DNA of 40,313 bases from Eubacteriaceae bacterium. GTDB taxonomy: Bacteria > Bacillota > Clostridia > Peptostreptococcales > Anaerovoracaceae. The notes beneath the pieces are model-generated. The model ran no database searches. It had not been told where the DNA came from and was given only the letters and a program-made list of their open reading frames with translations. Both the position numbers and the translations under genes were made by a program. The stretch is taken from NCBI GenBank assembly GCA_022652985.1, contig JALCRY010000017.1, positions 1 to 40,313 on the forward strand. The letters are read 5' to 3'. Below are positions 30,860-38,376 of this stretch, piece after piece; position 1 is the stretch's first letter, and each line of letters starts with the position of its first letter.

Positions 30860-31672
30860 ATGGGCAATATCGAATTATTCGGCACAGAAGCCGTGGAACT
30901 GAACAATATATGTTACGCGTATGAAGGGAACACGGCGCTCGACAACATCACCCTTAGGATCAGAAAAGGCGAAGCCGTTGCGTTTATGGGACCGAACGGA
31001 AGCGGGAAGTCAACGCTCCTGAAAATAATCAACGGTCTTATTTTTCCTGATTCCGGTTCGTATCTTTTCTGCGGAGACGAAGTAACGGAAAAGAAGATGA
31101 AGGATTCCGCCTATGCCAAATCGCTGCATAAGCGCATAGGTTTTATCTTTCAGAATTCGGATGCGCAGCTTTTCAACACGACGGTTTATGATGAAATCGC
31201 TTTCGGACCGAGGCAGATGGGCATGGACGAGGAAGCGGTGCGGCAAAGAACGGAAGACTGTATTTCCATGCTGGGAATAGAACATCTGAGAGAGCGCTCT
31301 CCTTATCATCTGAGCGGAGGGGAAAAACATAAAGCGGCGATAGCTTCCGTGCTGGCGCTGAATCCCGAACTGCTCGTACTGGACGAACCGATGATCGGGC
31401 TGGATCCCAGATCGCAGCGGTGGCTTGTCGATTTCCTGGCGCAGATGAATGAAGCAGGAAAAACAATCATTACTTCCACGCATAATCTTGATCTTGTGCA
31501 GGAGGTGTCCGACAGGGCGATACTTTTCGGCGAGGAGCATAAAATACTTGCGGATGAAAAAACGGCCGACATACTGGGAAATCAGCCGCTTCTTGTAAGT
31601 GCGAATCTCGTTGATGAATACTATCATGTGCATCATGACAACGGGCACGTGCATTTCCACGATCACGAATGA
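30860..31672 (+). CDS. Cobalt/nickel ECF transporter ATPase (CbiO/NikO) with His-rich tail
   Basis: A 270-residue ABC ATPase. Walker A is GPNGSGKST (44-52), the signature LSGGEKHKAAIA is near residue 151 and Walker B is LLVLDEPMIGLD near 170, followed by STHNLDLV. FQNSDAQLFNTTVYDEIAFGP is typical of ECF ATPases. The C terminus, YHVHHDNGHVHFHDHE, holds seven His with acidic residues and probably binds divalent metal, supporting a Ni/Co role. Its 3' end overlaps the converging lysR gene by 10 bp. Confidence 0.92.
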   Translation: MGNIELFGTEAVELNNICYAYEGNTALDNITLRIRKGEAVAFMGPNGSGKSTLLKIINGLIFPDSGSYLFCGDEVTEKKMKDSAYAKSLHKRIGFIFQNSDAQLFNTTVYDEIAFGPRQMGMDEEAVRQRTEDCISMLGIEHLRERSPYHLSGGEKHKAAIASVLALNPELLVLDEPMIGLDPRSQRWLVDFLAQMNEAGKTIITSTHNLDLVQEVSDRAILFGEEHKILADEKTADILGNQPLLVSANLVDEYYHVHHDNGHVHFHDHE

Positions 31673-32550
31673 ATTTGGAGCGTGGATAAATATCTTCTGA
31701 GATAACCTGTAAAGAGGTCGATGGCTTCTTTCTGAGTTGTCCGCGGATTTTTATGGACCATCAGACAGCTGACGCGTTTCGGCGGCGCATCGGACATCTG
31801 ATAAATATTTATATCAGTAAGTCCTGCAAAATGAGCAGCTACTGTTTCGGGTACGATTGCCCAGGTATCTTCTTCGTCAAGGAAATCCACTATCATAGAC
31901 ATTCTGTTTACGCGGACATGAGGCGAAAACGGATGTATTTTTAATGTTTCGCGCCATCTCATATATTCGCGTCCCCACATGAGGACGATTTCTTTTTCCG
32001 GATCCATGGTGTCCGCGGATAGTTTTTTGCCTTCGTCCGCCAGGACGCTTTTGGAGATGATCACATGATGTTCGGTCAGGATAGGGGTTATGTCGACCTG
32101 TGTACTGTTGATAACATTCAGAAGGAGGCCGGCATCCGCCTCGCGTTTTTCTATAAGATCGAAGATCTCTTCTGAATCCAGTGTACGGATGTCAAGATCT
32201 ATACCGGGTTCCTGAGAGGCGATGAATTTGAAAAGAGGCATGTAGGTGGCAAGACTGTCATTGCAGGCTATTGTCATGCTCATGCGTCCGGATTTGTTTT
32301 TCAGTTCTTCGGTTTCCTGACAGAGTGCCGCCCACCTTTCGGCAATATCTATAAACTGGTTGCCATAATGGGTGAGTTCGATATTTTTGAAACCTTTTCG
32401 TCTTTCGACAAGAGTTACGCCTACCTCGCTCTCAAGCGACTTCAGCCTCTGACTGACAGCCGCCTGTGAAAGGAAAAGCTTTTCCGCCGCCTTGGAAATG
32501 CTTCTTGTTTCGACTATGGCCAGAAAAGTCGATACATCTTCCTGTTTCAT
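31663..32550 (-). CDS. LysR-family transcriptional regulator
   Basis: A 295-residue LTTR. The N-terminal winged helix is VSTFLAIVETRSISKAAEKLFLSQAAVSQRLKSLESEVGVTLVERRKG (one mature HTH, residues 6-53), and residues 90-295 form the periplasmic-binding-like effector domain. An acggaggt site precedes the ATG on the minus strand. It converges on the transporter operon and is divergent from a short RNA and a flavodoxin operon. Its targets are not known; the intergenic palindromes at 32582-32638 are the obvious candidates. Confidence 0.92.
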   Translation of the reverse strand: MKQEDVSTFLAIVETRSISKAAEKLFLSQAAVSQRLKSLESEVGVTLVERRKGFKNIELTHYGNQFIDIAERWAALCQETEELKNKSGRMSMTIACNDSLATYMPLFKFIASQEPGIDLDIRTLDSEEIFDLIEKREADAGLLLNVINSTQVDITPILTEHHVIISKSVLADEGKKLSADTMDPEKEIVLMWGREYMRWRETLKIHPFSPHVRVNRMSMIVDFLDEEDTWAIVPETVAAHFAGLTDINIYQMSDAPPKRVSCLMVHKNPRTTQKEAIDLFTGYLRRYLSTLQIHS

Positions 32551-32580
32551 AATAACCTCCGTTCGTGTTACTGTAAAATA

Positions 32581-32638
32581 ATTATATATGCATATATAAG
32601 TTAAATCAATATTAAATACGACTAATATTTGTTATTAG
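32581..32638 (-). promoter_or_regulatory. lysR promoter with palindrome and putative LysR box
   Basis: On the minus strand TTGATT (32604-32609) and TATAAT (32581-32586) are 17 bp apart. An 18-bp perfect palindrome (32582-32599, centre TGCA) covers the -10 and half of the spacer. A second repeat, ctaata-tttgt-tattag (32622-32638), lies upstream where a LysR regulator would bind. Confidence 0.65.
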
Positions 32639-32652
32639 GATAAGTCCTTTTT

Positions 32653-32661
32653 TGGTATTAT
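32653..32661 (+). promoter_or_regulatory. Extended -10 promoter of the short RNA
   Basis: TGGTATTAT is an extended -10. The -35 position falls in the right arm of the LysR-like repeat. Confidence 0.45.
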
Positions 32662-32667
32662 ATATGT

Positions 32668-32753
32668 GCAGTAAATGATGACAATGTAATGAGATGATTA
32701 CCAAAAAATACATTACATAGGGGGAAGCGCTTCTTTTTAAGAAGCGTTTTTTC
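32668..32753 (+). ncRNA. Candidate small RNA of about 85 nt, ending in an intrinsic terminator
   Basis: Between the extended -10 at 32653-32661 and the terminator at 32725-32753 there is no open frame of useful length. The perfect repeat atgtaatg/cattacat would fold the middle of the transcript. A separate strong promoter for the flavodoxin gene lies after the terminator, so this RNA is probably its own unit and not a leader. Function unknown. Confidence 0.5.
32725..32753 (+). terminator. Terminator of the candidate small RNA
   Basis: cgcttct (32728-32734) pairs with agaagcg (32740-32746), followed by six T. Confidence 0.85.
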
Positions 32754-32758
32754 TTGTA

Positions 32759-32820
32759 TTGACATATCAGCACCGGGGAATATAATTAAAGCAAAGATAG
32801 TTCGCGAGTGAACTGTTCAC
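32759..32820 (+). promoter_or_regulatory. Flavodoxin-MarR promoter with operator palindrome
   Basis: TTGACA at 32759-32764, 16 bp, TATAAT at 32781-32786. Near the start lie two overlapping repeats: agttc-gcgagt-gaact (32799-32814) and the perfect 13-mer gtgaac-t-gttcac (32808-32820). This is a typical MarR operator position, and a MarR gene lies in the operon. Confidence 0.75.
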
Positions 32821-32849
32821 AGATAAACTAATATTTCAAGGAGGCAGTC

Positions 32850-33386
32850 ATGTTGAAATACGTTGTAGCATTCAGCAGCAAAACAGGAAACACCAAAGCC
32901 ATTGCCGGCAGGATATTTGATGCGCTGCCTGTAAGTGCTGAAGAGAAGGAAATCGTTGATATCGGAGAATCGGGATTCCTGATGGACGCCGAAACATATT
33001 TTATCGGATTCCCTGTTCACAGGATGACGTGCGGAATGGACGTGATCGACAGTTTGGCAGATCTGCACGAAGTATCGATAGCTCTTTTCGCGACGTGCGG
33101 AGCCGAGCCGACAGAATCATACAAAAAGGAAATCGAGCAGAATGTCAGAGCCTGGGTCGAGGACGATAATGAATATCTCGGATTTTTCCTCTGTCAGGGC
33201 AGGATGCAGGATGAAATCAGGGAACGCTATGATTCCCTCCGCAATGATGAGAATATGGATGCCATAGAAAAGATGATCGAAAATTTCGATGAAGCGCTGA
33301 GCCATCCTGACGAACTGGATCTCGCAGATGCATCATTCTTTGCCAAGACTCTGGCAAAGGGAAAGGATGTGAAGGATGGAGAGTAA
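32850..33386 (+). CDS. Flavodoxin-family protein
   Basis: A 178-residue FMN-binding electron carrier or reductase of the flavodoxin superfamily. The phosphate-binding loop is SSKTGNTKAIA (residues 9-19), and YFIGFPVHRMTCGMDVIDSL and LFATCGAEP carry the next two FMN-contacting loops. A long helical C-terminal region follows (from about 90), unlike classical short flavodoxins. caaggaggc precedes the ATG. It overlaps the MarR gene by 11 bp, so it is co-regulated with it. Confidence 0.87.
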   Translation: MLKYVVAFSSKTGNTKAIAGRIFDALPVSAEEKEIVDIGESGFLMDAETYFIGFPVHRMTCGMDVIDSLADLHEVSIALFATCGAEPTESYKKEIEQNVRAWVEDDNEYLGFFLCQGRMQDEIRERYDSLRNDENMDAIEKMIENFDEALSHPDELDLADASFFAKTLAKGKDVKDGE

Positions 33387-33837
33387 TTCTCTTACCGATG
33401 TGAATCTCAATGTTCTCTTTACAGGACAGCAGTTCAGAAAGCTTTATGAAAGGATGACGAACGAGGTATCGGCAAGATACGGCCTGGCCCGTATGGAACT
33501 CGATATACTGATGTTCCTGGCGGAGAATCCGGATCTTGATACGGCCCGGGATATTGTCGAGCTCAAGTATCTCGCCAAGTCCGGGATATCAAAAGCTATT
33601 GATGTCCTCGTAAAGAGGGGATACCTCGATGTAGTCCAGGATCCGGATGACAGGCGCGTGTTCCATCTGCAGCTGAAAGAAGCCGCGGAAGCGGTCATAG
33701 ATGCCATGACAGATGTTCAGGGAAAACTGGCCGATATTATTTTCAGCGGCATTACGCCTGATGAGATCAAAGTCCTCAGGAATCTGTCCGCGAGGATATC
33801 CTTCAACATTAACAGGGAACTGGCGGAGTCCAGATGA
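33376..33837 (+). CDS. MarR-family transcriptional regulator
   Basis: A 153-residue regulator with the MarR winged helix: VSARYGLARMELDILMFLAENPDLDTARDIVE, LAKSGISKAIDVLVKRGYLDVVQDPDDRRVFHLQL. It starts inside the flavodoxin gene. The palindromes near the flavodoxin transcript start suggest it represses its own operon. The inducer is unknown; one possible redox-active Cys is not seen. Confidence 0.92.
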   Translation: MESNSLTDVNLNVLFTGQQFRKLYERMTNEVSARYGLARMELDILMFLAENPDLDTARDIVELKYLAKSGISKAIDVLVKRGYLDVVQDPDDRRVFHLQLKEAAEAVIDAMTDVQGKLADIIFSGITPDEIKVLRNLSARISFNINRELAESR

Positions 33838-33838
33838 T

Positions 33839-35020
33839 CTACTGATATTTGTACATCCGTCCGATTATCCAGTCTATGAAGCGGCAGATGAAATTGCCGT
33901 AATACTTGTTTACATGAGCGAGCTGTTCGGGAATATTGATCCCCTGCGGGCATCTCGGCAGGCAGCGTCCGCAGCGGACGCATTTGTCGGCACCTGATTT
34001 TTTGCTGCGCAGAACGGTACACATGATATATGCTTTATATCCCTGATAATAGTTGTCGGTATGGCCGATATTATATGCATTGAAGCATCCGGGTATATCG
34101 ACGTCGCTGGCGCACGGCATGCAGTATCCGCATCCTGTGCACGGAACTTTCATTTTCTCGTTAATAATATCTCTTATTTCGCGGAGAAATTCGTGGTCGT
34201 CTTCAGTAAGCTCGCCGATGCGGGCAGTATTTGCGATCCTGAGGTTTTCCTCCAGCATGGTGATAGAATTCATGCCCGAGAGCACTACCGTAACTTCCGG
34301 CTGACTGTAAAGCCAGCGGAAAGCCCATTCCGCCGGAGAAATATCAGGTGCGTATTTTTTGAATTCGGCTGCCGCTTTTTTCGGCAGATGTGACACCAGT
34401 CTTCCTCCGCGCAGAGGTTCCATGATAATGACCGGAATGTTCCTGGCAGCAGCGTACTGCAGCCCCGTGCGTCCGGCCTGCGTATTTTCGTCCATATAAT
34501 TATATTGTATCTGGCAGAAATCCCAGTTGTAGCAGTCGAGGACCTGACAGAAAGAGACACTGTTCCCATGATAAGAAAAACCGATTTTTCCGATTTGCCC
34601 GGCAGCTTTCTTTTCTTCTATCCATTCTTCTATGCCCATTTTTTTCAGTCTGTTCCAGACATCGGTATCCGGCAGCATGTGCATCAGATAATAGTCGATG
34701 TGATCGGTTTTCAGGCGTTCGAGCTCGGTGTTGAAATACTTGTCAAGCTCTTCGCGGCTCTTGATGAGGTAATGCGGGAGCTTGGTCGCGATATTGATCT
34801 TGTCGCGGCAGCCTATGCGTTCGATGATCGTGCCGAGAGCTTCTTCTATTCCGGGATAGGTATATGCCGCGTCAAAATAATTGACGCCCGAATCCACTGC
34901 ACGCCTTATTTCGCGTTCAGTTTCCGCCAAATCGACTTTTGTGCCGTTTTTGGGAAAACGCATGCATCCGAACCCGAGAATTGAGAGAGGACTGTGGTTT
35001 GCGACTTGTCTGTACTGCAT
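33839..35020 (-). CDS. Aldo/keto reductase with C-terminal ferredoxin-type Fe-S domain
   Basis: A 393-residue protein. Residues 1-290 form an aldo/keto reductase barrel (LGFGCMRFPKNG, NYFDAAYTYPGIEEALG with the catalytic Tyr, ATKLP, DYYLMHMLPD). The C-terminal part holds two ferredoxin-like clusters: CTGCGYCMPC with a later Cys, and CVRCGRCLPRCPQG. This domain pair is common in anaerobes and the substrate is generally unknown. The ATG has cggaggt upstream on the minus strand. It converges on the MarR gene with a 1-bp gap and no terminator. Confidence 0.92.
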   Translation of the reverse strand: MQYRQVANHSPLSILGFGCMRFPKNGTKVDLAETEREIRRAVDSGVNYFDAAYTYPGIEEALGTIIERIGCRDKINIATKLPHYLIKSREELDKYFNTELERLKTDHIDYYLMHMLPDTDVWNRLKKMGIEEWIEEKKAAGQIGKIGFSYHGNSVSFCQVLDCYNWDFCQIQYNYMDENTQAGRTGLQYAAARNIPVIIMEPLRGGRLVSHLPKKAAAEFKKYAPDISPAEWAFRWLYSQPEVTVVLSGMNSITMLEENLRIANTARIGELTEDDHEFLREIRDIINEKMKVPCTGCGYCMPCASDVDIPGCFNAYNIGHTDNYYQGYKAYIMCTVLRSKKSGADKCVRCGRCLPRCPQGINIPEQLAHVNKYYGNFICRFIDWIIGRMYKYQ

Positions 35021-35079
35021 AATTACCTCCGAATTAAATAGATTTTCTAAAAATTATTAAAATGATTATATCATAAAAC

Positions 35080-35108
35080 TCGAAAAAAACAGCCGGATAG
35101 GGTATAAT
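35080..35108 (+). promoter_or_regulatory. cls promoter placing the transcript start at or next to the ATG
   Basis: TCGAAA at 35080-35085, 17 bp, TATAAT at 35103-35108. The expected start at about 35115 is next to the ATG at 35116, and no Shine-Dalgarno site exists. Confidence 0.65.
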
Positions 35109-35115
35109 ATACGGC

Positions 35116-36759
35116 ATGAATGTCAATAATACTGCTGAAAAACAATATAACAAACAGAATAACAAGCAGAAGAAGGATAATATCCTGCTTATAGAAAAAG
35201 GAAAAAGAGGATTCTGGAAAGTAGTATTCGGTCGAACGATGATCATGGCGGTTTTCTGCCTCGCGCAGATACTCGCATTTTTCCTGCTGTCCGCATACGT
35301 TACGAGATTTTTCCCTGCATATACCGTGCTGGGTTTCCACGCCGGACTGGCCCTGATCCTGGCCCTGTTTATCATCAACAGGCCGGGAAACCCGTCGTAT
35401 AAGATATCCTGGCTCGTACTGATCCTGGCTTTCCCGATATTCGGGATCCTGATGTATTTTTTCACCAGGATGCAGCTCGGCAACAGGATAATAAGGTCGC
35501 GGCTGAGAGAGATCCTCGATAAAACGCGGGGATACCTGAATCAGAACGAAATAGCGAATGCCGGGCTCAAGAAGAAAGATCCGGCGAGCGGCGGGCTTTC
35601 GGATTATCTTTATAAAAGCAGCTGTCTGCCTACTTATGCCAATAATTCGGTAAAATATTTTCCTCTGGGAGAAGATAAATTTGAGGAGCTCGTAAAACAG
35701 CTCAAGACGGCAAAAAAATATATTTTCATGGAATATTTTATCGTTGAAGAAGGTCTGATGTGGGGAACGATACTGAAGATACTGGAGGACAAGGTACAGG
35801 AAGGCGTGGAAGTGCGCTTCATGTACGACGGCATGAATGCGATGGCCAGGGTGCCGTATAATTACTACAAGAAGATTCGCGCGCTCGGGATACAATGCAA
35901 AGTCTTTTCGCCGATACATCCTGTCCTGTCAACGCATTACAACAACAGAGACCACAGAAAGATCTGCGTCATAGACGGCAAGACGGCGTTTACCGGCGGG
36001 ATCAATCTGTCGGATGAATATATCAACAAAAAGGAAATGTTCGGGCACTGGAAAGATGTGGGGGTAATGATCCAGGGCAGCGCAGTGAAGTCGTTCACGC
36101 TTATGTTCCTGCAGATGTGGGACGTAGGCGGCGAAGAGGAGACTGACTATCAGAAGTATCTCATTCCCGGAGACTATCTGCCGGAAGAATTGGCCGCGAT
36201 GAACCGCGAAACAGGATATGTGATACCGTATTGTGATATACCGCTCGATGATGAGGACGTAGCGCAGAATGTATATCTGAAGATCATCAATGACGCCAGG
36301 CAGTATGTCCATATCATGACTCCGTATCTTGTGCTGGATTATGAGACGAAGGATGCGCTGAAGTTCGCCGCCGAAAGGGGCGTTGATGTGGCGATAGTCC
36401 TGCCGCATATACCGGACAAGAAATATGCTTTTGCCCTGGCGAAAAGTAATTATGCAGAACTGATAAAGTCAGGCGTGAAGATCTATGAATACACGCCGGG
36501 CTTCGTGCATGCGAAACTGATGGTCAGCGACAACAGGAAAGCGGCGGTCGGTTCCGTGAACCTCGATTTCCGTAGTTTCTATCTGCATTATGAGTGCGGA
36601 CTGTACATGTATGATGTGGGAGAAGTCGGCCGGATCGAAGATGATTTCCTGATGACGAAGTCGAAGAGTCAGCTGGAAACGCTGGAAGACGTAAAAAACA
36701 GATCTTTGTTTATGAAAGTAAGCGGGTTCCTGATGAAGGTCATGGCGCCGCTTATATAG
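35116..36759 (+). CDS. cls: Cardiolipin synthase
   Basis: A 547-residue phospholipase D-superfamily membrane enzyme that joins two phosphatidylglycerols into cardiolipin. Two to three N-terminal membrane spans (about 35-115) are followed by two HKD motifs: HYNNRDHRKICVIDGKTAFTGG (from about residue 274) and FVHAKLMVSDNRKAAVGSVNLD (from about 463). The first ATG is used because the next Met lies inside the first membrane span. There is no ribosome site and the promoter suggests a leaderless mRNA. A GntR-family gene follows after 21 bp. Confidence 0.94.
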   Translation: MNVNNTAEKQYNKQNNKQKKDNILLIEKGKRGFWKVVFGRTMIMAVFCLAQILAFFLLSAYVTRFFPAYTVLGFHAGLALILALFIINRPGNPSYKISWLVLILAFPIFGILMYFFTRMQLGNRIIRSRLREILDKTRGYLNQNEIANAGLKKKDPASGGLSDYLYKSSCLPTYANNSVKYFPLGEDKFEELVKQLKTAKKYIFMEYFIVEEGLMWGTILKILEDKVQEGVEVRFMYDGMNAMARVPYNYYKKIRALGIQCKVFSPIHPVLSTHYNNRDHRKICVIDGKTAFTGGINLSDEYINKKEMFGHWKDVGVMIQGSAVKSFTLMFLQMWDVGGEEETDYQKYLIPGDYLPEELAAMNRETGYVIPYCDIPLDDEDVAQNVYLKIINDARQYVHIMTPYLVLDYETKDALKFAAERGVDVAIVLPHIPDKKYAFALAKSNYAELIKSGVKIYEYTPGFVHAKLMVSDNRKAAVGSVNLDFRSFYLHYECGLYMYDVGEVGRIEDDFLMTKSKSQLETLEDVKNRSLFMKVSGFLMKVMAPLI

Positions 36760-36780
36760 AATTTGTTGGAGGGAGCCGCA

Positions 36781-37494
36781 ATGACGGGATGTACAGCAGA
36801 CAGTGACAAAGCCTATGAAAAAGTAGTGCGGTATATAAAAAATAAAATAATAGCAGGAGAACTGAAGCTTGGTTCAAAGCTTCCGCCGGAAAGAAACATA
36901 GCGGAGGAGCTCGGGCTCAGCAGGAATTCCGTGCGCGAAGGCATACATATGCTCAAGATAATGGGATTCGTTTCCAGCCAGCAGGGCGCAGGAAATTATG
37001 TTGCCTGCAATCTTGAAGAAAACATCACCGAGTCGCTTTCTATAATGTTTACCCTCAATAAAATGGATTACATGCAGCTGAATGACCTCAGGCTGGCGCT
37101 GGAGTCGGAAGCCTTTACTCTGGCCGTAGATAATATTACCGATGAAGAGATCACCGCTATGAAGGGCTATATCGAAAAGCTGGAAGAAAATATCAGTGAA
37201 GAGGAAAACGTGCAGTGGGACAAGAAAATACATTTTGCCCTGGCGGATGCCTCAAAAAATATGATGATCCAGAGTATCCTGAGTTCTCTCTCTGATGTCT
37301 TCGACATGTTCATGCTGGAGATGAGGAAAGAAGTTCTGAAAGGCCCTGACAGGGAACATCTTCAGGAAGCGCACAGGGACATAGTAGCCTGCCTGGCGGC
37401 CAGGGATAAAAAAGGAGGGCGCGATGCCATACGCAGACATTTCACATATATTCGTCATGCCCTCGAAGCAACTGAACGGAAAAAAGAAGGGTGA
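36781..37494 (+). CDS. FadR-subfamily GntR regulator
   Basis: A 237-residue regulator. The N-terminal winged helix is YIKNKIIAGELKLGSKLPPERNIAEELGLSRNSVREGIHMLKIMGFV, and the C-terminal all-helical FCD ligand domain has the metal-binding pattern DLRLALESEA...DKKIHFALADASKN...EAHRDIVACLAARD. Such proteins respond to organic acids. The ATG follows ggaggg at 36767-36772; an earlier in-frame TTG is ignored. It probably shares an mRNA with cls, an unusual pairing. It ends head to head with the PHP gene without a gap. Confidence 0.9.
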   Translation: MTGCTADSDKAYEKVVRYIKNKIIAGELKLGSKLPPERNIAEELGLSRNSVREGIHMLKIMGFVSSQQGAGNYVACNLEENITESLSIMFTLNKMDYMQLNDLRLALESEAFTLAVDNITDEEITAMKGYIEKLEENISEEENVQWDKKIHFALADASKNMMIQSILSSLSDVFDMFMLEMRKEVLKGPDREHLQEAHRDIVACLAARDKKGGRDAIRRHFTYIRHALEATERKKEG

Positions 37495-38286
37495 TCAGAA
37501 AGATATTTCGGAACGCTGACGACCTTTATAAACAGAAAGTCTTTCAAAGCCTGCGGAACGTAATATGTCGCGGGCTTTGCCGAATTCTAGAGCGATCTGT
37601 TCCGGTTTATGGGCGTCTGAGCTTATGGTAACGTTTCTGCCTCCGAGGTCGCGGTAAAGCAGGAGGATCTCCTTCGAAGCGTGGGTGCGTTCACCCATCC
37701 CGTATCTGAAGCTGGAAGTGTTGAGCTCGATTGATTTGTCTTCATTTATCAGGATCTTCAGTATCTCCGCTATAAGGTCGCGCACTCCGGAATAATCAGG
37801 TTTAAAATCCAGATATCTATCTATGATATTGAAATGTCCGAGAATGTCGAAATCATCGTACGAACTGAGACAGTCGTACATGATGCCGTAGAAACGGGGA
37901 ATGATCTCCTCCTTTTCCATCCCTGCGAAATTGCGCCGGTCCAGGTCGTATCCGTTGAAAGCGTGAAATGAACCGATCACAACATCATAGGGAAACATTT
38001 CGGCGGTGTCTCTGCACTTCACTAATGTATCGCCGGGCAGTATGCCAATTTCTATGCCTTTGATAAGTTCTATCTTATCTTTGAAGCGGTCCTCGTTTTC
38101 ACACAGGGCCTGCCAGTAATTGTCGAAATCAAGGTCGAAGGTCCATTCGTCGTCGGGAAAGTCGGGGTCGTAGTGATCTGTGACTGCCAGCTGTTCCAGC
38201 CCCAGCTGATATGCTTTTTCCAGCATCTGCTCCATGGGCGCTTCCGAGTCTTCTGAAAATGATGTATGTGTATGATAATCGTTCAT
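37495..38286 (-). CDS. Histidinol-phosphatase, PHP type
   Basis: A 263-residue PHP-domain phosphohydrolase of the HisJ/HisK family. Metal ligands are visible in YHTHTSFSEDSE at the N terminus, VTDHYD, GIEIG, GSFHAFNG, LGHFNIIDRY and SSDAHKPEQIA. It is expected to hydrolyse histidinol phosphate in histidine synthesis, but no other his gene is near, so the substrate could differ. The start ATG has aaaggag upstream. An extended -10 (TGATATACT, minus strand, 38311-38319) may serve it. Confidence 0.87.
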   Translation of the reverse strand: MNDYHTHTSFSEDSEAPMEQMLEKAYQLGLEQLAVTDHYDPDFPDDEWTFDLDFDNYWQALCENEDRFKDKIELIKGIEIGILPGDTLVKCRDTAEMFPYDVVIGSFHAFNGYDLDRRNFAGMEKEEIIPRFYGIMYDCLSSYDDFDILGHFNIIDRYLDFKPDYSGVRDLIAEILKILINEDKSIELNTSSFRYGMGERTHASKEILLLYRDLGGRNVTISSDAHKPEQIALEFGKARDILRSAGFERLSVYKGRQRSEISF

Positions 38287-38330
38287 ATTGTTATGATCTC
38301 CTTTCCAAACAGTATATCACAGAAAAGTAA

Positions 38331-38359
38331 TTGAGTATGAGCCCCTTTTCTGATAAACT
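38331..38359 (+). promoter_or_regulatory. Possible polA promoter
   Basis: TTGAGT at 38331-38336, 17 bp, TAAACT at 38354-38359. The -10 is weak. A gaggtgga ribosome site precedes the ATG at 38377. Confidence 0.4.
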
Positions 38360-38376
38360 TGTACCCGAGGTGGAAT

